Of a DNA stretch of 8,864 bases, positions 1 through 5,986 are shown in pieces (the first letter of the stretch is position 1; each line of letters begins with the position of its first letter). Position numbers and translations under genes: made by a program. The DNA lies in contig CAIXUF010000248.1 in the NCBI GenBank assembly GCA_903922535.1, positions 1 to 8,864 on the forward strand. The letters are read 5' to 3'. This stretch comes from Candidatus Hydrogenedentota bacterium. GTDB taxonomy: Bacteria > Hydrogenedentota > Hydrogenedentia > Hydrogenedentiales > CAITNO01. The notes under the pieces are model-generated. The model was not told where the DNA came from and did no database searches. It saw only the letters and a list, made by a program, of their open reading frames with translations.

Positions 1-14
1 CAGGAAATATCCCT

Positions 15-1541
15 TTGCCTAAATACTCGTCCATAAGGCTCCTTGTCGCATTGCTCGGACTCTCGGCGCTTTCCGGCGCGGCAACTGCGGCCAAAACCCT
101 GGATTCCCTGCCGCCCCTCGTGAAGGACATGACCGTCTCGGCCATGCAGTACATGGACGGCCAGTGGGATGAGACGGCGGGGCTTGTCGGCGCTTCGGGC
201 AGCCATGGCACCCGGGGCTCGGCGCAATACGCCGTGGGGCTCCTGCTGCGCAACGGCCCCGGCGACGCCGCCCGGGCGCGCCGCATCGTCCAAGCCCTGG
301 CGCGGGTCCAGGTGGACGCGCCGCAGAGCGCCGACCACGGCATCTGGCCGCCGCGCGCCGAAGACAAGTCCACGCTTCCGGACCTGCACGGGAAACCCAG
401 CCTGGACCCCAACTGGCGCGAGTTCGTCGGTTCCGCGGAAATCCTGCTGCTGGAGGAGTTCCGACCCCTGCTCGATGATGCCAGCGTCGCCCTGCTTGAA
501 CAATGCCTCCGCCGCGCCGCCGCGGGCGATCATGAGCGGCGGGTTCGGCCGCAGTATTCCAACATCGCGCTGATGAGCGCCCACCTGCTGGGCTGGGCGG
601 GGCAGCGTTTCGATGTGGCGGAGTGGCGCGACCACGCCCACAAGCTTGCCGACACCATCTATCACAACTTCAAGGAGAACGGCTCCCTCGACGAGTACAA
701 TTCGCCCACCTACGGCGGTGTCGACCTCTACGGCATGGACCTGTGGCGCACGCACCCGGTGACGCCCGGCATGGCCAGAATGGCGCGGAACATGGAGGAG
801 GGCTTTTGGCGCGACCTGGCCGCGTTCTACCATCCTGGCATGCGCAACCTCTGCGGCCCCTGGGACCGCGCCTACGGCATGGACATGCAGCAGTATGTCG
901 CGCTGGCCGGCGTGTGGATTGCGTTTTGCGTGCCCGAGGAGATTGCGCCGGTGCCGTCCCTGGCCCATTCGTCCAAGGACGGTGAACGCTTCGCCATTCC
1001 GTCCTATGCCCTCGTGCGCCAGGAACCGCCGAAGGAAATCCTGGCGCAATTGCAGACTTTCGGGGGCGAGCGCCAAGTGCGCCGGCCCATCGGCCACGGC
1101 GGCAAGCGGGTGGCCACGGCGTGGTTCTCCAAAGACCTCATGATTGGCGGCGGCGTCACGCCCCCGTTCAAGGACTCCCCCGAGCAGGCCCATCCGGTCA
1201 CGGCGCACTGGGTCGGCCCCGACGGCGGCATCTGTTGGATGCGCGGTCGCGGCGATTTCAGCATCGAGGCGACGGCCGCGAAGAATTCCCTTGCCATAAC
1301 CTGCAAGAAAGCCTTCGGTCGCAGGATGGACGACAGCATCTGCTTTGAAGTGCACGCCCCGGGTGCCCACGCCCACGCCGTGGAAGCCGGACAATGGCAT
1401 CTGCCGGGGTTGGACGTGAAGGTTGCGACCGGGTTGGCCGCGCCCACTGTCGCCGAAAACGCGGACGGGCTGGAAATCCGCTACCCCGTGGGCAGAGATG
1501 CCCAGGAAGCGCGGCTGGATTTGACGCTCACACGGGAATAG
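15..1541 (+). CDS. Secreted protein of unknown function, probable (alpha/alpha) toroid plus beta-rich C-terminal part
   Basis: I do not recognise a characterised family. The 508-residue product opens with a signal peptide: K3 and R8, a hydrophobic stretch at about 8-26, and a likely cut near the AxA-type ATAA at 23-26, so it is exported. Residues 60-310 are helix-rich with aromatic and glycine motifs typical of polysaccharide lyases and heparinase-like toroids: QYAVGLLLRNGPGD at 71-84, YSNIALMSAHLLGWAG at 181-196, DEYNSPTYGGVDLYG at 226-240 and NLCGPWDRAYGMDM at 278-291. From about 320 it becomes beta-rich, as in lyases with a C-terminal sandwich. A carbohydrate-active role is inferred. The start is TTG at 15, with AGGA at 2-5 as a possible ribosome site. 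The frame is open to the left edge, so an upstream start is not excluded. The gene ends in TAG, followed by a hairpin region and a 372-bp gap. Confidence 0.8.
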   Translation: MPKYSSIRLLVALLGLSALSGAATAAKTLDSLPPLVKDMTVSAMQYMDGQWDETAGLVGASGSHGTRGSAQYAVGLLLRNGPGDAARARRIVQALARVQVDAPQSADHGIWPPRAEDKSTLPDLHGKPSLDPNWREFVGSAEILLLEEFRPLLDDASVALLEQCLRRAAAGDHERRVRPQYSNIALMSAHLLGWAGQRFDVAEWRDHAHKLADTIYHNFKENGSLDEYNSPTYGGVDLYGMDLWRTHPVTPGMARMARNMEEGFWRDLAAFYHPGMRNLCGPWDRAYGMDMQQYVALAGVWIAFCVPEEIAPVPSLAHSSKDGERFAIPSYALVRQEPPKEILAQLQTFGGERQVRRPIGHGGKRVATAWFSKDLMIGGGVTPPFKDSPEQAHPVTAHWVGPDGGICWMRGRGDFSIEATAAKNSLAITCKKAFGRRMDDSICFEVHAPGAHAHAVEAGQWHLPGLDVKVATGLAAPTVAENADGLEIRYPVGRDAQEARLDLTLTRE

Positions 1542-1620
1542 CGCCCCCGCACCCCACTCCCACGCCCCCGGAAAGGATGCTGTCGCCACAACTCCTTGCT
1601 TTTGAACGGCTTAAACCGCC

Positions 1621-1671
1621 CCTTCGGTGGTCGAAGGCACCCTTGAGGGGGCTTTTTCCCCGAAAAAGGGG
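1621..1671 (+). terminator. Hairpin cluster downstream of the secreted-protein gene, possible terminator
   Basis: CCTTCG (1621-1626) and CGAAGG (1632-1637) form a 6-bp stem with loop GTGGT. A G-rich run and five T residues (1653-1657) follow. A second perfect 7-bp stem, CTTTTTC (1652-1658) with GAAAAAG (1662-1668), has loop CCC. The position, 80 bp after the stop codon at 1541, suits a terminator. However, the first stem is not directly followed by the T run, so termination is an inference. Confidence 0.35.
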
Positions 1672-1684
1672 CTTGCTTTGGCCC

Positions 1685-1810
1685 AGAGTCGACCGACTTT
1701 AGCCCGGAGTCAACCGACTTTGGCTTGGAGTAGATCGACTTTAGCCCGGAGTGGACCGACTCTAGCCTGGAGTCGACCGACTTTTGCTTGGAGACGGCCA
1801 CCTTTTGCCC
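1685..1810. repeat. 21-bp tandem repeat, six units
   Basis: Six head-to-tail units of exactly 21 bp start at 1685, 1706, 1727, 1748, 1769 and 1790. Each has the form ggagtcgaccgactttagcc plus one base, with a conserved 'gaccgact' core. Units vary at several positions, and the last one is the most diverged. The unit ends alternate between 'agccc' and 'gctt' forms, hinting at growth by 42-bp dimers. Decayed traces may extend on both sides (1664-1684 and 1811-1831). The array fills most of the gap between the secreted-protein gene and mtaB. The unit is a multiple of three, so frames stay open on both strands, but no start or ribosome site supports translation. Confidence 0.9.
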
Positions 1811-1913
1811 TCATGCGGCGTGCTTTTGTGAAAACTGGAAGCGCCAAAGGGAAACTCCGGGCACAGTTGGGGTAAAATAGGGGCCACGGACGGGGCGGGG
1901 GGTCCGGCACCAC

Positions 1914-3245
1914 ATGCACACCAAACGCGCCACCATACACACGCTGGGCTGCCGTCTGAACCAGGCGGAAAGCGGGTTGATCGCCGATCAACTTGCGGCG
2001 GCGGGGTATGTGATCGCGCCCTGGGGCGAAGCGGCCGACTTGGGCATTATCCACACCTGCACGGTGACGCGCGAGGCGGACGCGAAATCGCGGCAGATGA
2101 TCCGTCAGTTTATCCGGGCCAACCCGGGCGCGCGCACGGTGGTCATCGGTTGCTACGCCGAAACGGGCGCGGAGGCGGTGGCGCGCATTCCCGGCGTGGA
2201 CCTGGTGCTGGGCAACCGCGACAAGCTGGATTTGGCGCGGCACCTTGACGCGCTGGAGGAGAGCCGTGCCGAAGCGGCAGGCGGGACGCCTGCGGTACAT
2301 AGTGCCCAGGTGGTGTGCTCGCGGGGGGGGCGTGAGGCGTTCACGGTGCCGTGGGTGGCCGACGCGCCTGCCGTCACGCGCCGCATGAACCTGAAGATTC
2401 AGGACGGCTGCGATTTCATGTGCAGCTTCTGCGCCATCCCCTTCGCGCGGGGCCGTTCGCGCTCGCGCGAATTTGGGGATCTCGTGGCCGAGGCGCAGTG
2501 CCTCGTGCGCCGGGGCGCGAAAGAAATTGTCCTGTCCGGGATTAATGTCGGCGATTATGCCTTCGAGAGCAGGACCCTGATTGAGGTCGTGGATGCGCTG
2601 AACGGCATCGACGGATTGGCGCGGGTGCGCCTGGCCTCCATCGAACTGACCACCATTCCCGACGGGATGCTGGAACGGATGGCCGACCCGGATCACCGGC
2701 TCGTGCCGTTTCTGCACGTGCCGATGCAGTCGGGTTCGGACCGCATTCTGGCGGCCATGCGCCGCAACTACACCCGCGCCGAGTATCTTGTGCTGGTGCA
2801 TCGCGCCGCGGAGACGGTGCCCGATCTTGGCATCGGCGCGGACATTCTCGTGGGCTTTCCCGGCGAGACGGACGCGGACTTTGACGACAGCCTCGCGCTG
2901 CTGCGCGAGAGCCCGGTCTGTTTCACGCACGTGTTCAAGTATTCGGAACGGCGCGGTTCGGCGGCGTCGCGCCTGCCGGAAAAGACAGACCCCGCCGCCG
3001 CATCGGTCCGCAGTGAAACCCTGCGCGCGCTGGGCGCGGCGAAACTGCGCGCCTTTCAGGAGCGGCACCTGGGCCGCGCCGTGGAGGTGCTGTTTGAGGG
3101 CGGCGCGGGGGCGACATGGCGGGGCCACCTTGGGAATTACCTCGAAGTCGCGGTGCGTTCCGAAGATGACCTGACCAACCGGCTGCGCCGGGTGGTGCTG
3201 GATGGAATAGACGGAGAAATGATGCTCGGAACGTTGACGGACTGA
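1914..3245 (+). CDS. mtaB: MtaB-like tRNA t6A37 methylthiotransferase (radical SAM)
   Basis: MtaB converts t6A to ms2t6A at position 37 of tRNAs reading ANN codons, using S-adenosylmethionine and two iron-sulfur clusters in the cytoplasm. The 443-residue length fits the family. The N-terminal methylthiotransferase domain has TLGCRLNQAES (10-20), with cluster cysteines C13, C49 (IIHTCTVT) and C80 (VIGCYAE). The radical-SAM cluster motif is CDFMCSFC, with C166, C170 and C173. LSGINVGDY, HVPMQSGSD and ILVGFPGETD follow as in the family. A TRAM-like RNA-binding tail covers about 378-440. The HTLGCRLNQ form points to MtaB rather than MiaB or RimO. The linker at 121-128 is encoded by a palindromic repeat. 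ATG 1914 places the first cysteine correctly; the ribosome site is only a G-rich run. TAAAAT at 1873-1878 could be a -10 box, but no -35 is clear. Confidence 0.92.
   Translation: MHTKRATIHTLGCRLNQAESGLIADQLAAAGYVIAPWGEAADLGIIHTCTVTREADAKSRQMIRQFIRANPGARTVVIGCYAETGAEAVARIPGVDLVLGNRDKLDLARHLDALEESRAEAAGGTPAVHSAQVVCSRGGREAFTVPWVADAPAVTRRMNLKIQDGCDFMCSFCAIPFARGRSRSREFGDLVAEAQCLVRRGAKEIVLSGINVGDYAFESRTLIEVVDALNGIDGLARVRLASIELTTIPDGMLERMADPDHRLVPFLHVPMQSGSDRILAAMRRNYTRAEYLVLVHRAAETVPDLGIGADILVGFPGETDADFDDSLALLRESPVCFTHVFKYSERRGSAASRLPEKTDPAAASVRSETLRALGAAKLRAFQERHLGRAVEVLFEGGAGATWRGHLGNYLEVAVRSEDDLTNRLRRVVLDGIDGEMMLGTLTD
2277..2293. repeat. Small palindromic repeat inside the mtaB linker
   Basis: GCAGGCG (2277-2283) and CGCCTGC (2287-2293) are perfect 7-bp inverted arms around GGA. 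The element encodes an in-frame Ala-Gly-Gly-Thr-Pro-Ala stretch (about residues 121-127) between the N-terminal methylthiotransferase domain and the radical-SAM domain. From memory, palindromes of the type 'GGCGGGACGCCTGC' recur widely in GC-rich environmental genomes. Its status as a dispersed repeat in this genome cannot be shown from one copy. Confidence 0.55.
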
Positions 3246-3278
3246 GTTACACTTGGACCTCTGACAAAGAATAGAATC

Positions 3279-3382
3279 ACACCGTCATTGCGAGCGAAGC
3301 GAAGCAATCTCATGTTCGCGATGGTCCAGACCTTGGATTATGGCTCCAAGAGATTGCTTCGCTTCGCTCGCAATGACGGTGT
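3279..3382. repeat. Long hairpin element with perfect 33-bp inverted arms
   Basis: The arms at 3279-3311 and 3350-3382 are exact reverse complements over 33 bases, separated by a 38-base loop. The arm contains 'gtcattgcgagcgaagcg' followed by 'aagcaatctc', a sequence I recall as a common dispersed repeat in many unrelated bacteria. The loop holds its own 5-bp stem, TTGGA (3333-3337) with TCCAA (3345-3349). There is no transposase and no clear target-site duplication at the edges. The element occupies most of the mtaB-larE gap. Read-through RNA would form a very stable hairpin just upstream of the larE ribosome site. It is best described as a MITE-like or REP-like element. Confidence 0.9.
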
Positions 3383-3409
3383 CTGGCTGATGACAAGGAT
3401 GCATGCACC

Positions 3410-4219
3410 ATGGCCATTGCCCCAGAAACATTGCAGAAGGAAGAGGACCTCAAGGAGATCCTGCGCGGATACGGTTCGATTGTGATCGCCTACTCGGGCG
3501 GTGTCGACTCGACCTACCTGGCCGACGTGGCGGCGGAGACACTGGGCGATGCGGCGCACCTGGTCATCGCCGACTCGCCGAGCCTGCCCCGGGGCGAACT
3601 GGGCGGGGCACTGCGGCTTGCACGCGACCGCGGCTGGCACATCGAGGTGGTGCAGACGACCGAGTTCGAAAACGAGGAGTACCTGCGCAACGACGCCATG
3701 CGCTGCTATTTCTGCAAGGGCCAGTTGTTCGGGACGATCGAGCGCTATGCGCTTGAGCACGGCATTGCGTACATGGCCCACGGTGAACTGGCCGACGACG
3801 CGCAGGACACGACCCGTGTCGGCGTGCGCGCCGCGCAGGAGCGCGGCGCGGTGGCCCCGCTGGCCGAGGCCGGACTCGTCAAGGACGAGGTGCGCGCGCT
3901 GAGCCAGTTGCGCCATCTGCCCACGTGGAACAAACCGTCCTTCGCATGTCTGTCGTCACGCTTTCCCAAGGGCACGCGGATCAACACGGAGGAACTGCAC
4001 CGGGTCGAGGAGGCCGAGGAGCTGTTGAAGTCCATGGGCTTCCACCAGTACCGCGCACGGCACCACGGCGACCTGTGCCGCATCGAGATTGAGCCCGCCG
4101 AGTTCGCCCGCATCATCGAGCCGTCCGTGCGCGCCGTGGTGGTGCAGCGCCTTCAGGCGCTTGGCTACAGGCACATCAGCCTTGACCTGGTGGGCTACCG
4201 CACCGGCAGCACCGCGTAG
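3410..4219 (+). CDS. larE: LarE-like ATP-dependent sulfur transferase of nickel-pincer cofactor synthesis
   Basis: LarE adenylates the carboxylates of pyridinium-3,5-biscarboxylate mononucleotide and inserts sulfur, an essential step in making the nickel-pincer cofactor of lactate racemase (LarA) and its homologues. The 269-residue product fits the family length. The N-terminal PP-loop ATPase motif SGGVDS lies at 29-34. RCYFCK (98-103) and ACLSSRFPKGTRI (179-191) are family signatures, and C180 matches the sacrificial cysteine position (Cys176 in Lactobacillus plantarum). Other cysteines are C99, C102 and C223. Whether this form gives up its own sulfur or uses an iron-sulfur cluster cannot be decided here. 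ATG 3410 is preceded by AAGGA at 3395-3399, 10 bases upstream. No larA, larB or larC is in the window. Upstream lies the long hairpin element; downstream it converges on a minus-strand gene after 12 bp. Confidence 0.9.
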   Translation: MAIAPETLQKEEDLKEILRGYGSIVIAYSGGVDSTYLADVAAETLGDAAHLVIADSPSLPRGELGGALRLARDRGWHIEVVQTTEFENEEYLRNDAMRCYFCKGQLFGTIERYALEHGIAYMAHGELADDAQDTTRVGVRAAQERGAVAPLAEAGLVKDEVRALSQLRHLPTWNKPSFACLSSRFPKGTRINTEELHRVEEAEELLKSMGFHQYRARHHGDLCRIEIEPAEFARIIEPSVRAVVVQRLQALGYRHISLDLVGYRTGSTA

Positions 4220-4224
4220 GATAT

Positions 4225-4239
4225 GCGGGGGCTACCCGC
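4225..4239. terminator. Short stem at the convergent gene junction
   Basis: GCGGG (4225-4229) and CCCGC (4235-4239) can pair around a 5-base loop that includes the stop codon of the minus-strand gene. The two genes converge with only 12 bp between them, so a shared bidirectional hairpin is plausible. No T run accompanies it, and short GC stems are frequent in DNA this rich in GC. Confidence 0.2.
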
Positions 4240-5986
4240 GGACCAGCAGGATCAGGGTGGCGGCCTCGTAGAGCGCGGCGACGGCCAGCACGATGCCGCT
4301 CGCAAGGGCGGCGGCAAACAGGACCCGCACGCCATTCGCCAGTTCGCGCAAGCGCCTTCCAGGCACGGTGAGAACGCGGCACAGGCAAACCGTCCACCCC
4401 AGCACGGCGAAGCAGGCAATAATGTACCCCTCGAACTCTATCGCCATCGTGACCGAGTGGAAGACGTAGCCCGAGGCCCCGTCCACCCAGATGGGACTGA
4501 GTGCCAGGCCCGCAAGCAGGAAACTGCCCGCGGTTTTGAGCACGCCCAGCGGAATGCCAGGCAGCGAGACGAGAAACGTCATGCCCAGTGTCTGCGTTAC
4601 GTAATTGTTCTCGAACGTGGCCAATGCCGCGCGCAGTATGTCGCCCGACGCATAGGCGTCGCCGACATAGCCCAGATCACCGCTCTTGCTGAAGATACCG
4701 CTCACATACTGGACCACCTGGTAGTTGGACTCGGGAATCACAAACCCGCCGACCATGGCGTAGAAAAACAGCAGGTAGAGCAGCGCGTGAAGGGTGTTCC
4801 ACATCGTGCGCCGCTGTTTGACCGCGCAAAACAGGGGGCCAAGCAGCCCGCCGGGGACAAGGCTCATGCGCAGGCACATGCGGGTCACCATGCTGAATCC
4901 CGCGGCGGCCACCAGAAGCAGTCCGGCCAGCGTCGTCCAGAAAATGTCGGCGGGGACGCGGATTTGCCGCTGCACCACGGTTACATCCGCGTACTTTTCG
5001 TCTTTCTGGTTCAGTTCCCTCGGGGAAAGGGGCGTCAGTTCGGGTTCGGCAAGCAGATGGGGCCGTTCGGTCGGTTCCATGCCGGGAGACATGGGGTTTC
5101 TCGGCCCCATTTCCGGTTCGTCGTTTACGTCGTCCCCCTCACCGTCCGGACCGGAATCCCCGTCCTCTGATTTGCTGCCGCCCACTTCGGGATTGTTCTT
5201 TCCGATCCACGGCCGCAACTCGTCCATGCGGTTCCATCCGTCGGGCACGAGCCAGCCCCAGCGCACGTCATTCTCGGGCGTTATGCTTTTTTCGATGATG
5301 GGGTCGTCAATAATCATGTATGCGTTGGTGAAACTGCTGACGGTGCGCCTGAGCCGGCCGACAACCTCGAACCGAACCGTGTGGTCGCCGTCGCGCAGCG
5401 TGAAGAATCCGTCAGGGACCAGATCGCCCGCCAGCGCCTCGTGCGCGCCGGGCTTGGGAAGGCGCCCCGATGCCAGCAGCGGCGCGGCCCCGGCCATGGG
5501 CATGACCACGGCGACGGCAATCTCGTCGTGCCCCTCAAACTCCTTGGCATCCCCCCCCATTTTGGCGATGCGCTGCATGAGGCCGCGAACCTGGTCCCCT
5601 TTGGACGGAGTGTGCGCGACCACGGGATATGCGTAGACCTCGTAGGCGTCGGGCGGGATGCCCTCATCATTGTCGTCGAGCACCAGCAGCGCCATGGACC
5701 ATGGCTTTCCGGTGATCCAGCCCGATTCCATTGATGCGGCCACCGCAATCAACGCCACACCGCACAGCAGGATCATGCACGGGTACAGCAGCCCCCGCCG
5801 CACCGGCGGTACGGCGGGAGGGGGAGTTGATTCCTCCCGCACGGGCGTCGCGATGGGTATGGGAGGGGGCATTTCCTCCCGCACCGGCGTCGCGGTGGGG
5901 ATGGGAGGGGGCATTTCCCCTGGCATCGGCGTTGGCCAGAGGGCGGGAGCTGTATCGTCCAGGGGTGGCTGGTCCAAATCGATCAC
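4232..5986 (-). CDS. Multi-spanning membrane protein: MacB-like periplasmic domain joined to a SpoIIM-like membrane domain
   Basis: No named gene is recognised. The 584-residue product starts with a Pro/Glu-rich tail (1-64) containing a 14-residue duplication, PPPIPTATPVREEM-like. A membrane segment follows at about 66-85. Residues 90-345 are extracytoplasmic. In them, LASGRLPKPGAHEALAGDLV (171-190) and FEVVGRLRRTVSSFTNAYMI (206-225) resemble the MacB/FtsX-family periplasmic domain. An acidic Gly/Pro-rich linker spans 270-325. At least five further membrane segments run from about 349 to 582. FENNYVTQTLGM (458-469) and FHSVTMAIEFEGYIIA (509-524) resemble the SpoIIM/DUF95 family pattern of F-x-N-N then H...E. 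No ATPase domain or ABC ATPase neighbour is present, so active transport is not implied. The GTG start at 5986 overlaps the upstream stop by 4 bases (GTGA), suggesting translational coupling. Domain assignments are by eye; the gene itself is secure. Confidence 0.82.
   Translation of the reverse strand: MIDLDQPPLDDTAPALWPTPMPGEMPPPIPTATPVREEMPPPIPIATPVREESTPPPAVPPVRRGLLYPCMILLCGVALIAVAASMESGWITGKPWSMALLVLDDNDEGIPPDAYEVYAYPVVAHTPSKGDQVRGLMQRIAKMGGDAKEFEGHDEIAVAVVMPMAGAAPLLASGRLPKPGAHEALAGDLVPDGFFTLRDGDHTVRFEVVGRLRRTVSSFTNAYMIIDDPIIEKSITPENDVRWGWLVPDGWNRMDELRPWIGKNNPEVGGSKSEDGDSGPDGEGDDVNDEPEMGPRNPMSPGMEPTERPHLLAEPELTPLSPRELNQKDEKYADVTVVQRQIRVPADIFWTTLAGLLLVAAAGFSMVTRMCLRMSLVPGGLLGPLFCAVKQRRTMWNTLHALLYLLFFYAMVGGFVIPESNYQVVQYVSGIFSKSGDLGYVGDAYASGDILRAALATFENNYVTQTLGMTFLVSLPGIPLGVLKTAGSFLLAGLALSPIWVDGASGYVFHSVTMAIEFEGYIIACFAVLGWTVCLCRVLTVPGRRLRELANGVRVLFAAALASGIVLAVAALYEAATLILLVRG
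5829..5935. repeat. 42-bp in-frame coding repeat encoding the Pro-rich tail
   Basis: Two full 42-bp units (5829-5870 and 5871-5912) and a diverged partial third (5913-5935) lie inside the N-terminal region of the membrane-protein gene. Each full unit encodes 14 residues of the form EMPPPIP(T/I)ATPVRE. The length is an exact codon multiple, so copy-number changes would keep the frame. The few differences between units suggest a recent duplication. Confidence 0.8.

Noticed and set aside
1481..1801. Minus-strand frame with 7-residue KSVDSGL-type repeats
   Set aside because: The repeats follow automatically from the 21-bp array. The frame overlaps the end of the secreted-protein gene and has no ribosome site.
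1710..3128. 472-codon minus-strand frame opposite mtaB
   Set aside because: It is an antisense shadow of mtaB with Arg/His-rich composition that runs into the 21-bp repeat; no domain is seen.
3253..3277. TTGGAC and TAGAAT as a promoter for larE
   Set aside because: The spacing is only 13 bases, too short for a standard sigma-70 type promoter, and the hairpin element would lie in the leader.
3288..3485. 65-codon plus-strand frame starting in the inverted repeat
   Set aside because: It starts inside the hairpin arm and overlaps larE in another frame; such short frames arise wherever this repeat type occurs.
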